Below, piece after piece: positions 39,572 to 48,269 of a DNA stretch of 64,000 nt. Both the position numbers and the translations under genes were made by a program. The notes under the pieces are model-generated. The model saw nothing but the letters and a program-made list of their open reading frames with translations. It was not told where the DNA came from and ran no database searches. The first letter of the stretch is position 1, and every line of letters starts with the position of its first letter. The stretch comes from Candidatus Anammoximicrobium sp. (lineage in GTDB: Bacteria; Planctomycetota; Planctomycetia; Pirellulales; Pirellulaceae). Where the stretch lies: contig JAAYYU010000191.1 in assembly GCA_012515235.1 (NCBI GenBank), positions 1 through 64,000 on the forward strand, read 5' to 3'.

Positions 39572-39922
39572 ATGGCAGTACAGCTGAATACCGGGGAATG
39601 CCGCTTGCTTGCCGACTTTTTTACTCTGTTCGGCAATGGGACCCGTCTCCGGATTTTCTGTGCCCTGCAGGGTGGCCGGAAAACGGTGTCGGAGTTGGCT
39701 GAAGACGTCGGTGTCAGCCTGCAGAATGTGTCGCAGCATTTGCGGTTGATGCGTGAAAAAGGCGCGGTCGCCACGGAGAAAGAAGGCCAACACGTGTACT
39801 ACTGGGTCGTCGACCAGCGGTTGATGCAAGGCACATGTCTGATTCGCGACGCGTTGTGGGATGCCACGCGGCGGCGATCCAGCGAGGTCCTGCGCGACGC
39901 TGAGGCGGAACCGCGGCGATAG
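39572..39922 (+). CDS. ArsR-family winged-helix regulator, possible sulfide sensor
   Basis: A 116-residue ArsR/SmtB-type repressor. The winged helix runs from GNGTRLRIFCAL through the recognition helix LQNVSQHLRLMREKG to the wing EKEGQHVYYWVVD. It lacks the metal-box ELCVCDL of ArsR proper. Instead Cys30 sits in the LRIFCAL helix and Cys89 in the C-terminal helix, the arrangement of persulfide sensors BigR, SqrR and YgaV. Its place at the head of an operon with sulfur transporters and an OTR-type cytochrome supports sulfide or persulfide-responsive control. The family is secure; the signal is inferred. GGAGAAGG lies just before the ATG. Confidence 0.88.
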   Translation: MAVQLNTGECRLLADFFTLFGNGTRLRIFCALQGGRKTVSELAEDVGVSLQNVSQHLRLMREKGAVATEKEGQHVYYWVVDQRLMQGTCLIRDALWDATRRRSSEVLRDAEAEPRR

Positions 39923-39985
39923 TCTTTCCAGTTGCGCGTAGCCGAGTTCGTGCGAATTTGGGGATTAAGAGGAAAAGGTGCAGCG

Positions 39986-41452
39986 ATGTTCCGACTCCGG
40001 CGTCTTGTTCTGGTCGGACTGCTGACGGCGGCCGCGGCGGCCGCGGCGGGGGCGGTGTTGGCGGCGGTGTTGCGCGACGTGCGGCCCAAAGAGTCGCCGC
40101 GGGATCGGATGCCCATACCGCCAGTCCATGTCGATCACGCGGCGTTCTTTCCGGATGCGTTGAAGACTGGACCGGAAGTGACCCGTGGTTGCCTTCGCTG
40201 CCATCCTCAGGCCGCGAAAGACATGATGAAGACGTCGCACTGGACGTGGGCGGGCCAGAAGGTGAAGTTGCCCGGACGCGAGGAAGTGATGCGGGTGGGC
40301 AAACTGAACCTGATCAACAACTTCTGCATTCACGCGGGCCCGAACATCAAGATCTGTTCGTCCTGCCACGCCGGCTACGGCTGGGAGGACAACCGCTTCG
40401 ACTTCACCCAAGAAGATCATGTGGATTGCCTGGTGTGCCACGAGCAGACCGGTACGTACCAGAAAGGGAACGCGGGGAATCCGAAGCCCGATGTGGATCT
40501 GGCGGTCGTGGCCCGCAGCGTCGGGCGTCCGACTCGCGTGAACTGTGGCGAGTGCCACTTCAAAGGCGGCGGCGCCGATGCGGTCAAGCACGGCGACATG
40601 GACGGGACGCTGTACTTCCCCAGCGAGCGGATCGACGTCCACATGGGCCAACACAATCTGCAATGCGTGGACTGCCACCGCACGGTCAAGCACCAGATCC
40701 CGGGTTGTGCGATGTCCGTGTGCATCGAGCGGCGGATGCGGGTCAACTGTACGGATTGCCACAACGAGCGTCCGCACCGCCACGATCGCCTGGATGCCCA
40801 CACGCAGACGGTCGCCTGCCAGACGTGCCACATCCCGCGGATGGCGATCGACGCGCCGACCAAGATGTCTTGGGATTGGTCGGCGGCTGGACAAGACGGC
40901 CGGACAGAAGATCCACACGTGTATCTGAAGGCCAAGGGCAGCTTCCAGTACGCCCAGAACGTCCGGCCCGAGTACTACTGGTACAACGGCCGCGCCTACC
41001 GGTACCTGACCGGCGACAAGATCGATCCGGCGCACGTGGTGCAGATCAATCGTCCGCTGGGCGGACCGGAAGATCCCGAAGCCAAGATTTGGCCCTTCAA
41101 GGTGCATCGCGGCAAGCAGGTCTACGACAAAAAGTTGCTGCACCTGTTGGCGCCGCAGACGGCTGGTCCGGGCGGCTACTGGACCGAGTTTGACTGGGAC
41201 AAGGCTTGCCGGCTGGGTTCGCAGGCGACGGGATTGCCGTACAGCGGGGAGTACGACTTTGTCGCGACGGAGATGTACTGGCCCCTCTCGCACATGGTGC
41301 AACCGGCACAGAAAGCCTTGCAGTGCAGCGATTGCCACGGCGAGCAGGGCGTGCTGAACTGGCAGGCTTTGGGCTACGAAGGCGACCCGGCGTTCCGCGG
41401 CGATCGCTGGCGTCTGGAACTGGTCCGCGGAACGAAGGGAGAGAGCCGATGA
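39986..41452 (+). CDS. octaheme cytochrome c, tetrathionate reductase (OTR) family
   Basis: A 488-residue periplasmic multiheme cytochrome. An alanine-rich signal peptide (residues 1-28) is followed by exactly eight CXXCH heme sites at Cys69, 124, 148, 187, 227, 255, 278 and 447. The long gap before the last site holds the EYYWYNGRAYRYLTGDKI region. This number and layout match the octaheme tetrathionate reductase family known from Shewanella, reported to reduce tetrathionate, nitrite and hydroxylamine in vitro. The physiological substrate is open. The ATG at 39986 follows AAAAGGTG and begins the signal peptide. Its stop overlaps the next start by 4 bases (ATGA), so the two cytochromes are translationally coupled. 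Confidence 0.88.
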   Translation: MFRLRRLVLVGLLTAAAAAAAGAVLAAVLRDVRPKESPRDRMPIPPVHVDHAAFFPDALKTGPEVTRGCLRCHPQAAKDMMKTSHWTWAGQKVKLPGREEVMRVGKLNLINNFCIHAGPNIKICSSCHAGYGWEDNRFDFTQEDHVDCLVCHEQTGTYQKGNAGNPKPDVDLAVVARSVGRPTRVNCGECHFKGGGADAVKHGDMDGTLYFPSERIDVHMGQHNLQCVDCHRTVKHQIPGCAMSVCIERRMRVNCTDCHNERPHRHDRLDAHTQTVACQTCHIPRMAIDAPTKMSWDWSAAGQDGRTEDPHVYLKAKGSFQYAQNVRPEYYWYNGRAYRYLTGDKIDPAHVVQINRPLGGPEDPEAKIWPFKVHRGKQVYDKKLLHLLAPQTAGPGGYWTEFDWDKACRLGSQATGLPYSGEYDFVATEMYWPLSHMVQPAQKALQCSDCHGEQGVLNWQALGYEGDPAFRGDRWRLELVRGTKGESR

Positions 41453-43518
41453 AGGGTGGATTGGGCTTCATGACGCTGACTCTGGCCCTCACTGCCTCGG
41501 CGGCGCCGGCGGCGGACTTGGCTTCCCCGCTGCATCCCGCCGTCGTGCTGGTCGACGGTGAAGGCACGTCGGTGCTCCAATCGGGACGCCCCGTGTCGAC
41601 GATGCAGACTTGCGGCAGATGCCACGACACGCCGTACATCGCGGCGCACAGCTACCACGTTTCGCTGGGCAGCGACGAGCGCTCGGCGGTGGGAGCCGTG
41701 GGTGAGCGGCGTGCCTGGGATTACAGCCCCGGCAGCTTTGGCCGCTGGAACCCGTTGACCTATCGCTATCTGACTCCGCCCGGCGACCTCCGCTTGGATT
41801 TGGGCGTAGCGGAATGGGTCCAACGGCAGGGCTGGCGGCACGTGGGCGGAGGCCCGGCGGTGTACGGGCACCGCAGCGTTCAGCAACTGGCTCCGCCCAA
41901 TTCAGCGAAGCTGGCGGCAGACGTGGATCCCGATCGCCAAGTGCTCGATCCGGCGACGGGCCAACCGCGCGATTGGGACTGGCAGCAATCGGGCGTCGCC
42001 GAGATGAACTGTTTCCTGTGCCACGCCGCACAAGCTGACAATGCGGCGCGCATCGTGGAATTGGAAGCGGGCCGGTTCCAGTGGGCTGCCACGGCGACAC
42101 TGGCCAGCACCGGTTTGGTGCGAAAAGCGGAGGCCGGTTGGCAATACGTCGCCAACGATTTCAACAGCGACGGCAGCGTGGCTGCCGAGCGGTTGGGAAT
42201 CCGCGAGCCAACCAGCTTGCACTGCGGTCAATGTCATGGATTGGCTCATCGCGGAACGGAACCGGTGCGGTTGGAGCTGTCGTTCCGGCAGTGGTCGACG
42301 GCGACGAAGGGGCAGGTGTTTTCCGGCCAGCGGATGTTCGAGTCGGCCGTCAATCTGGACGAGAAGTTGACGCGGACCCGGCCTTGGGACGTCCATGCCG
42401 AGGCGATGTTGGAGTGTTCCAGCTGCCACTTTCCGCTGAACCATCCGAGCTTCTTTGAATCCAGTCCCCGCAACCGTCCGGCGCATCTGGCGTACGAACC
42501 GCGGCGATTGTCGCTGCGCGAGTATGTTCTGCGGCCGAGCCATCAGTTTGCCAAGGGCCAGACCGCACAGGGGACGGTGGCTCACCACCTGGCCGGCACG
42601 ATGCGGCGGTGCGAGGACTGCCACCTCGCGGAGCAAACGCACGATTGGCTGCCTTACCGCGCCGTGCATTTCGAGCGTCTGAGTTGTGAGGCCTGCCACG
42701 TGCCCGCGGCCGGCGCTCCGGCCATTCAGCAAGTCGACTGGACGCTGGTCGACTTGTCGGGCGAGCCGCAGGTGTCGTGGCGGGGGATTCAGGGCGAAGT
42801 GACCGATCCGGCGGCCGTGGTCACCGGCTTCGAGCCGGTCTTGCTGCCGCGTCACGAGTTGGACGGCCGCAGCCGCCTGACGCCGCACAATCTGATTACC
42901 GCCTGGTATTGGGTCGAGGGGGGCGCGACCCCGCGGCCGGTGCGGCAAGTCGATTTGCAGCGTGCGTTCCTGCAGGGTGGTGCGTATCATTCGGAACTGC
43001 TGGCGGCCTTGGACCTGGATCGTGATGGGAAGCTGAGCCGCGGCGAACGGGTGTTGGACACGCCGGAAAAAGCGGACGTAGCACGCCGGCGGTTGCAGTC
43101 CGTGGGCGTGACCGAGCCGCGGATCGCGGGCGAGATTCAACCCTACGCGACGCATCACGGCGTCGGACCCGCCAGGTGGGCTACGCGAGATTGCCGGACG
43201 TGCCATCGCGAGGATTCCCGTCTGGCTCGGCCGCTCGCGTTGGCCTCTCACGTGCCGGGGAGCGTGTTCCCGGAACTGGTCGGCGACAGCGGCCTGGAAT
43301 GGCACGGCGACATTGCGAGACAAGAGGATGGGACGCTGGTCTTTCGGCCCTCGACGGCGGGTGCCGGATTGTACGTCCTGGGGCATGACCGCTGGAACTG
43401 GGTCAATTGGCTTGGCGGCCTGATGGTGTTGGGCGTAATCTGCGGGGCGGCGACGCACGCGGGGCTGCGGTTGCTGGCCAGCCGCAGACGTAGGTCGGAG
43501 GATTCCGGAGATGCGTGA
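41449..43518 (+). CDS. heptaheme cytochrome c, C-terminally membrane-anchored
   Basis: A 689-residue protein with a signal peptide (residues 1-22) and seven CXXCH sites at Cys55, 188, 259, 323, 388, 413 and 582. An EF-hand-like calcium loop is at 522-533 (DLDRDGKLS with Glu533). A C-terminal transmembrane helix spans about 653-675, followed by a basic RRR tail, so the heme domain faces the periplasm. It probably relays electrons between the cytochrome b encoded next and the octaheme cytochrome. The start overlaps the preceding stop by 4 bases and its 3' end overlaps the cytochrome b gene by 8. I do not recognise a named family for the whole protein. Confidence 0.85.
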   Translation: MKGGLGFMTLTLALTASAAPAADLASPLHPAVVLVDGEGTSVLQSGRPVSTMQTCGRCHDTPYIAAHSYHVSLGSDERSAVGAVGERRAWDYSPGSFGRWNPLTYRYLTPPGDLRLDLGVAEWVQRQGWRHVGGGPAVYGHRSVQQLAPPNSAKLAADVDPDRQVLDPATGQPRDWDWQQSGVAEMNCFLCHAAQADNAARIVELEAGRFQWAATATLASTGLVRKAEAGWQYVANDFNSDGSVAAERLGIREPTSLHCGQCHGLAHRGTEPVRLELSFRQWSTATKGQVFSGQRMFESAVNLDEKLTRTRPWDVHAEAMLECSSCHFPLNHPSFFESSPRNRPAHLAYEPRRLSLREYVLRPSHQFAKGQTAQGTVAHHLAGTMRRCEDCHLAEQTHDWLPYRAVHFERLSCEACHVPAAGAPAIQQVDWTLVDLSGEPQVSWRGIQGEVTDPAAVVTGFEPVLLPRHELDGRSRLTPHNLITAWYWVEGGATPRPVRQVDLQRAFLQGGAYHSELLAALDLDRDGKLSRGERVLDTPEKADVARRRLQSVGVTEPRIAGEIQPYATHHGVGPARWATRDCRTCHREDSRLARPLALASHVPGSVFPELVGDSGLEWHGDIARQEDGTLVFRPSTAGAGLYVLGHDRWNWVNWLGGLMVLGVICGAATHAGLRLLASRRRRSEDSGDA

Positions 43519-44185
43519 GCAATTGTATTCCCTCTACGAACGCATTTGGCACTGGCTGCAGGCCGCAACCGTGTTGCTGCTGATGCTGACCGGAGCCAGC
43601 ATTCACGCTCCCGATACCCTGGGCGTGATCCCCTTTGCGCCGGCCGTGCGTCTGCACAACATGCTGGGATTTCTGCTGCTGGCCAACGCCTTTCTCGGTG
43701 TCTTTTACTATGTGACGACGGGCATTATCCGGCACTACATTCCGGAACCGCGCGAGTTCATGTCGTTGGCGTTCCGCCAAGTCGCCCACTACGTGAGCGG
43801 CATCTTTCGCGGGGCGCCGCATCCGCTGGAAAAGACGCCGCAACGGCGGCTCAACCCGCTGCAGCAGGTCACCTACCTGATCATCCTGAACGTACTCTTG
43901 CCCCTGCAAATCGTCACCGGATCGCTGATGTGGGGCGGGCAGTACTGGCCTCAGTCCGTGCAATTCGTCGGTGGCTTGCCCGTGCTGGGCATGGTCCACA
44001 CGCTCGGCGCCTGGCTGTTCGCCGCGTTTGTCACAATGCACGTCTACCTGACGACCACCGGCCGCACGCCGCTGTCGAACATCAAGGCGATGATCACGGG
44101 CTACGAGGACTTGCCGGCCGGCGAGGGACGTCCCGGCGGATTGACGCCCAGCCAGCAAGGCGAACTGAAAGGAGCCCAGTCATGA
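43511..44185 (+). CDS. cytochrome b561-like quinone-linked membrane subunit
   Basis: A 224-residue four-helix membrane protein of the cytochrome b/b6 (formate dehydrogenase/hydrogenase gamma) type. Candidate heme ligands are His14 (ERIWHWLQ), His49 (VRLHNMLGF), His163 (GMVHTLGAW) and His177 (VTMHVYLTT), one or two in each helix as in the family. It should exchange electrons between the quinone pool and the multiheme cytochromes encoded upstream. It overlaps the heptaheme gene by 8 bases and the next gene by 4. The direction of flow, oxidation or reduction of the sulfur compound, cannot be read from sequence. Confidence 0.87.
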   Translation: MREQLYSLYERIWHWLQAATVLLLMLTGASIHAPDTLGVIPFAPAVRLHNMLGFLLLANAFLGVFYYVTTGIIRHYIPEPREFMSLAFRQVAHYVSGIFRGAPHPLEKTPQRRLNPLQQVTYLIILNVLLPLQIVTGSLMWGGQYWPQSVQFVGGLPVLGMVHTLGAWLFAAFVTMHVYLTTTGRTPLSNIKAMITGYEDLPAGEGRPGGLTPSQQGELKGAQS

Positions 44186-44706
44186 ACCAGGAACGCGCCA
44201 CCTCCCCGCTCTGGAACCCCTACGCCGGAGGCGTCGCTTTGGGGATCGTGCTGTTTCTTTCGTATTACCTGTCCGGCGCGGGCCTGGGCGGGTCCGGAGG
44301 CGTGGCGCGGGTCGCCACGTTCGCTGTGGATCAAGTCGCCTCGCAGCAAGTCGACCGGAATCCGTACTTGGCCAAGATAGCCGGCGGCGACGCCAACCCG
44401 CTCAATCACCGTATGGTCTGGATGTTGCTGGGCGTGATCGCCGGCGGGTTCGTGTCCGGCTCTCTGGCCGGGCGCGTCAAGGCGGAGACGATCAAAGGCC
44501 CGGCGGTCAGCACGCGGCTGCGCTGGGCCTTGGCCTTTCTGGGCGGCGGCTTCATGGGCTACGGCGCGGGAATCGCCCGCGGCTGCACTTCGGGCCAGGC
44601 GTTGTCCGGCGGCGCCGTGCTCGCCGTCGGCAGCTGGGCCTTCATGATGATGGTGTTTGCGGGCGCTTACTTACTGGCCTACCCCCTGCGGCGATTGTGG
44701 AACTGA
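44182..44706 (+). CDS. YeeE/YedE sulfur transporter, first half
   Basis: A 174-residue membrane protein with about four helices and the signature MGYGAGIARGCTSGQALSGGA, whose Cys135 corresponds to the conserved transport cysteine of YeeE/YedE proteins. Family members import thiosulfate or other sulfur species through a relay of cysteines. The full-length E. coli protein has both halves in one chain; here the second half is the next gene. AAAGGAG precedes the ATG, which overlaps the cytochrome b stop. Confidence 0.85.
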   Translation: MNQERATSPLWNPYAGGVALGIVLFLSYYLSGAGLGGSGGVARVATFAVDQVASQQVDRNPYLAKIAGGDANPLNHRMVWMLLGVIAGGFVSGSLAGRVKAETIKGPAVSTRLRWALAFLGGGFMGYGAGIARGCTSGQALSGGAVLAVGSWAFMMMVFAGAYLLAYPLRRLWN

Positions 44707-44743
44707 CCACTCGCGACACTTCGCACTCGACGGAGACGGCACG

Positions 44744-45973
44744 ATGGCTCCCCTTCATTTCGCAGGCCTTCCGTTCATCCTGGTGACGCTGGCCACTGGG
44801 TTCGCTTTCGGCTTTGTGCTGGAACGATCCGGGTTCGGCAACGCGCGGAACCTGGCGGCGCAGTTCTATCTGCACGACATGCGGGTGCTGAAAGTGATGT
44901 TCACGGCCATCGTCACGGCGATGTTGTTGATCTTCGCGGCGGCGGCGATCGGCGTGTTGGACTTCGGGGCCTTGGAAGTCCCCGCGACCTACCTGGGGCC
45001 GGCGATTGTGGGCGGGTTGCTGTTGGGAGTCGGATTCATCCTCGGCGGCTACTGCCCCGGCACGTCGCTGGTCTCGATGTCCACACTGAAGATCGATGGG
45101 GCCATCTTCGTCTTGGGCGTCACGTTCGGGCTTTTTCTTTTTGGGCAGACGGTGCCCGGGTTCTGGAACTTCTGGAACTTCTCCGGCGCACACGGCCGTT
45201 GGACGTTGAACGAGGCGGCGGGGGTCGATGCGGGCTGGGCGGTCTTGGGAGTTGTCGCGATGGCGGTCGGTGCGTTTTGGTTTGTCGAGCGCGTGGAGGG
45301 ATTCTTCCGCCGCGGCAAGCCACAGCCGCCCTTGTCTCTTCGAGCAACTTGGCTGCGGCGGTCGGCCGTGGCGGGGGCCTTGGGAATCGCCCTCGTCACC
45401 TTGGCGATCGGCCAGCCCACGACCGAGCGCAAGATCGCCTGGCAGGCCCAGGCCTTGGACGCACGGCTGGAGAGCCGAGAGATTCACTTGGATCCCGCCG
45501 AAGTGCTGAGCATGATGCGCAACAATCAAATCGATCTGGTCTTGGCCGATGTCCGTAACGAGGCGGAGTACAACTTGTTTCACCTGGTCGATGCGCGGCG
45601 GGTGACGCTCGCTGAATTGGCCCACGGCTGGCCGCAACGGCTCTCGGAAGACGCTGTCGTGGTCGTCATCTCGAACGACGAGCAGGCCGCGGAAGAGGGC
45701 TGGAAGCGGCTGGCCGTGCAGCGCGTCAATGCTTACGTGCTGGCGGGCGGCATCAACCGCTGGCTGGACCTGTATCGCGCCCAGACGGCCAACGTTCCCG
45801 GCCCCGATCACCCGGCCGCTGGCGACGACGTGCTGCGGCATCGCTTCGAAATCGCTTTGGGCGACCGGGTAGCGGAAGCCAGACCGGACCCCAAGCAAGT
45901 GCCGCCGCGTAAGTTCCAACCCAAACTCAAGCTGCGCAAAGCGGTCCGTCCGGTAGGCGGCGGCTGCGGGTAG
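44744..45973 (+). CDS. YeeE/YedE half fused to Cys-less rhodanese with GGCG tail
   Basis: A 409-residue fusion. Residues 1-185 are the second YeeE/YedE half, with the cysteine motif LGGYCPGTSLVSMSTLK (Cys104). An extra transmembrane helix follows at about 206-223. Residues 245-345 are a rhodanese fold (DLVLADVRNEAEYNL, then VLAGGINRWLDLY). The catalytic-loop cysteine is replaced: the strand reads VVVVISNDEQAAEEG with Ser310 in the usual Cys position, so normal sulfurtransferase activity is unlikely. The chain ends VRPVGGGCG, with Cys408 on a glycine arm that resembles the SoxY carrier GGCGG terminus. The start at 44744 has GGAG upstream. Possible sulfur carrier or acceptor for the transporter and cytochromes. 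Confidence 0.82.
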   Translation: MAPLHFAGLPFILVTLATGFAFGFVLERSGFGNARNLAAQFYLHDMRVLKVMFTAIVTAMLLIFAAAAIGVLDFGALEVPATYLGPAIVGGLLLGVGFILGGYCPGTSLVSMSTLKIDGAIFVLGVTFGLFLFGQTVPGFWNFWNFSGAHGRWTLNEAAGVDAGWAVLGVVAMAVGAFWFVERVEGFFRRGKPQPPLSLRATWLRRSAVAGALGIALVTLAIGQPTTERKIAWQAQALDARLESREIHLDPAEVLSMMRNNQIDLVLADVRNEAEYNLFHLVDARRVTLAELAHGWPQRLSEDAVVVVISNDEQAAEEGWKRLAVQRVNAYVLAGGINRWLDLYRAQTANVPGPDHPAAGDDVLRHRFEIALGDRVAEARPDPKQVPPRKFQPKLKLRKAVRPVGGGCG

Positions 45974-46077
45974 GGCAACTTGACTTCCGGCCGCCGATCG
46001 GGAACGATAACGGACGCTGCGCCCCGCGCTGGGGCCAAGCGGAATCCGGAAAAACCCCGTTCGAAGAAAGACTCGCC

Positions 46078-47490
46078 ATGAGTACGCGCAAGCCGTCTGG
46101 AATGCCCCGCCGTGATTTCCTCAAGAGAACCGGCCAAGTCACCGCGCTGTCCGCCTTGGCTGGCTTGGACCTGCCGCACGTCCACGCCGGAGAGGACAAC
46201 ACCATTCGCCTGGCCTTGGTCGGCTGCGGCGGACGCGGTAGCGGCGCGGTGGCCAACGCGATGGCGGCGGGCGGACTGGTGCTCGGAAACGCCGGCGACG
46301 CTCGGCAATCGCGGGCCTCCGGGGCCAGCGGGCCGGTCAAGCTGTTTGCGATGGCCGACCTTCGTCAGGACCGGCTCGATGGCTCGCACAAGGCGCTCAG
46401 CAACCTATTAGGCGACCGGATCGACTCGCCTCCGGAACGGCGCTTCCTGGGTTTCCATGCCTACCGCAAGGCGATCGACTGCCTGCGGCCGGGCGACGTG
46501 GCCATGTTGACCACGCACGCCGGCTTCCGTGCGCCGCATCTGGAATACGCGGTGGAAAAAGGCGTCAACGTGTTCATGGAAAAGGATTTCGCGGCCGATC
46601 CGGGCGGCATCAAGCGGATTATCCGCGCCGGGGAAGCGGCGGAGAAGAAGAACCTCAAAATCGCCGCCGGACTGATGTGCCGCCACTCCTCCGCTCGCCA
46701 AGCGTTGATCCAGCGGATCCGCGACGGCGCGATGGGCGACATCCAACTGATTCGCGCGTACCGCATGGACCCCGGCTACGGCATGGGACCGTTTCCCAAA
46801 GGCCAGAACGAACTGCTGTGGCAGCTCAGCCCCGGTCATCCGTACCAGTTCCTGTGGTCCTCCGGCGGCATCTTCATCGAACTGATGATCCATCAGATCG
46901 ACGAGTGTTTCTGGATCAAGGACTCGTGGCCGGTCGCCGCCCACGGCGTCGGCGGGCGGTACGCCGGCAGCCAGGATTGCAGTCAGAACCTGGACAGCTA
47001 CTCGATCGAGTACACGTTTGCCGACGGTACCAAAGCGATGGTCACCGGCCGCTACATCCGAAATTGCTACAACGATTTCGCCACCTTTGTCCACGGGACG
47101 AAGTGCGGCGCGAAGTTCTCCGGCGACATCCACGCGCCGACGTGCTTCATCTGCAAGGACCAGAACATCACACCGGAGAACATCGTCTGGCAGCCGGAAA
47201 AGGAGGCGGTGAATCCTTGGCAGGCCGAATGGGACGTCCTGCTGGGCGCGATCCGCAACGACCGGCCGCACAACGAAGCCCGGCGTGCGGCGCTCTCGAA
47301 CCTGGGAGCCATCATGGGCCGGGCGGCTGTCCACACGGGCAAGGTCGTAACCTGGGACGAAGCGATGGCCTCGGATTTCACGTTCTGCAAGAACGTCGAC
47401 AGTCTGACCGCCGACTCGCCGGCCCCCGTCCAGGCCGACGCCGAAGGCCGCTACCCGGCGCCAATCCCCGGCGCCTGGACGGAGATCTGA
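46078..47490 (+). CDS. Tat-exported GFO/IDH/MocA family oxidoreductase
   Basis: A 470-residue NAD(P)-dependent oxidoreductase-like protein. The N-terminus has a twin-arginine signal (PRRDFLKRTG at 10-19), so the folded protein is exported. The Rossmann motif is LALVGCGGRGSGAV, the cofactor loop is VNVFMEKDFAADPGG (EKD instead of the usual EKP), and the C-terminal sheet domain has the FIELMIHQIDECFWI strand. Such secreted paralogues are abundant in planctomycetes and are presumed to act on sugars or polyols. It begins 105 bp after the cytochrome operon and is probably not part of it. Confidence 0.9.
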   Translation: MSTRKPSGMPRRDFLKRTGQVTALSALAGLDLPHVHAGEDNTIRLALVGCGGRGSGAVANAMAAGGLVLGNAGDARQSRASGASGPVKLFAMADLRQDRLDGSHKALSNLLGDRIDSPPERRFLGFHAYRKAIDCLRPGDVAMLTTHAGFRAPHLEYAVEKGVNVFMEKDFAADPGGIKRIIRAGEAAEKKNLKIAAGLMCRHSSARQALIQRIRDGAMGDIQLIRAYRMDPGYGMGPFPKGQNELLWQLSPGHPYQFLWSSGGIFIELMIHQIDECFWIKDSWPVAAHGVGGRYAGSQDCSQNLDSYSIEYTFADGTKAMVTGRYIRNCYNDFATFVHGTKCGAKFSGDIHAPTCFICKDQNITPENIVWQPEKEAVNPWQAEWDVLLGAIRNDRPHNEARRAALSNLGAIMGRAAVHTGKVVTWDEAMASDFTFCKNVDSLTADSPAPVQADAEGRYPAPIPGAWTEI

Positions 47491-47611
47491 CGGCGGTGAT
47501 CAACGAGCGTCCGAGACCGGCTGTGCGATCTTGCGTCTGAATGGCAGGCCGCGTCTTGCCACCGCGGTACCGCGGCGGGATTGTTTTTGGCTTGGCTGCG
47601 ACGGTGTCACG

Positions 47612-48085
47612 ATGAGCGAAAAATGGTGCGAGTGGAAGGAAATCGATCAACCCACGGTTTACTGCAGCCATGCAGTGTACCAGCTGCGCTACGTGGATGC
47701 GTCGGCGTCGCCATGTTCCATCGCTCGGTTCCTTGGCGCTGATCCGGCAGGTATCCTCTACATCGGCGAACGGGCGAGCATGGAGCAGGCTCGTATCGAC
47801 ATCAAGGCGGGGATCGATTCCTGGAACAAGCACATGGCGGGGATTATGATCCATATTCTCCGCCGGTACTCGGAGGCGTTTCGACAGCGGCACACCCAGT
47901 CTCGGCTGCAGTATCGTTTCGAAGAGCATGCCTCGAAGGAGTCCCGCAAACGGCGAGAGGAACGATTGATCAAAGAGTACGTCCTCCGTTTCGGCGAGGT
48001 ACCGCCGCTGAACAGCGCGATTCCGAACCGGCACGCCGCTTGGGAGACCGAAACATGTGACGTGCCTGACTCCGTCGCCACTTAG
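47612..48085 (+). CDS. small GIY-YIG-like protein
   Basis: A 157-residue protein. The segment HAVYQLRYVD followed about 20 residues later by GILYIGERA resembles the GIY and YIG strands of GIY-YIG nucleases, and the rest is helical and basic (SRKRREERLIKEYVLRFGE). The expected catalytic Arg and Glu cannot be placed confidently. The ATG at 47612 is preferred to an upstream start because the plausible fold begins there. Alternative: an unrelated hypothetical protein. Confidence 0.5.
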   Translation: MSEKWCEWKEIDQPTVYCSHAVYQLRYVDASASPCSIARFLGADPAGILYIGERASMEQARIDIKAGIDSWNKHMAGIMIHILRRYSEAFRQRHTQSRLQYRFEEHASKESRKRREERLIKEYVLRFGEVPPLNSAIPNRHAAWETETCDVPDSVAT

Positions 48086-48269
48086 CTCCATCCCGGTGAA
48101 GCATCGGCGGCAAATCGTCGGCGATGCCAAACAGACGGAATGGAGGCGTCGAGCCGGTGGTCCGTCGCCGAGTCGGGACCGACGGTGGAAAGCATCCGTG
48201 GTCCTGCTGTGCCGTCCGCGGGATTATTCCGAAGACCCTGCGCCCAGAAGAACTAAGGAGGATCTTGCG

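Noticed and set aside
46078..47490. The GFO/IDH/MocA gene as a seventh member of the sulfur/cytochrome operon.
   Set aside because: The 104-bp gap breaks the pattern of overlaps, and the protein family is a generic exported sugar-type oxidoreductase abundant in planctomycetes.
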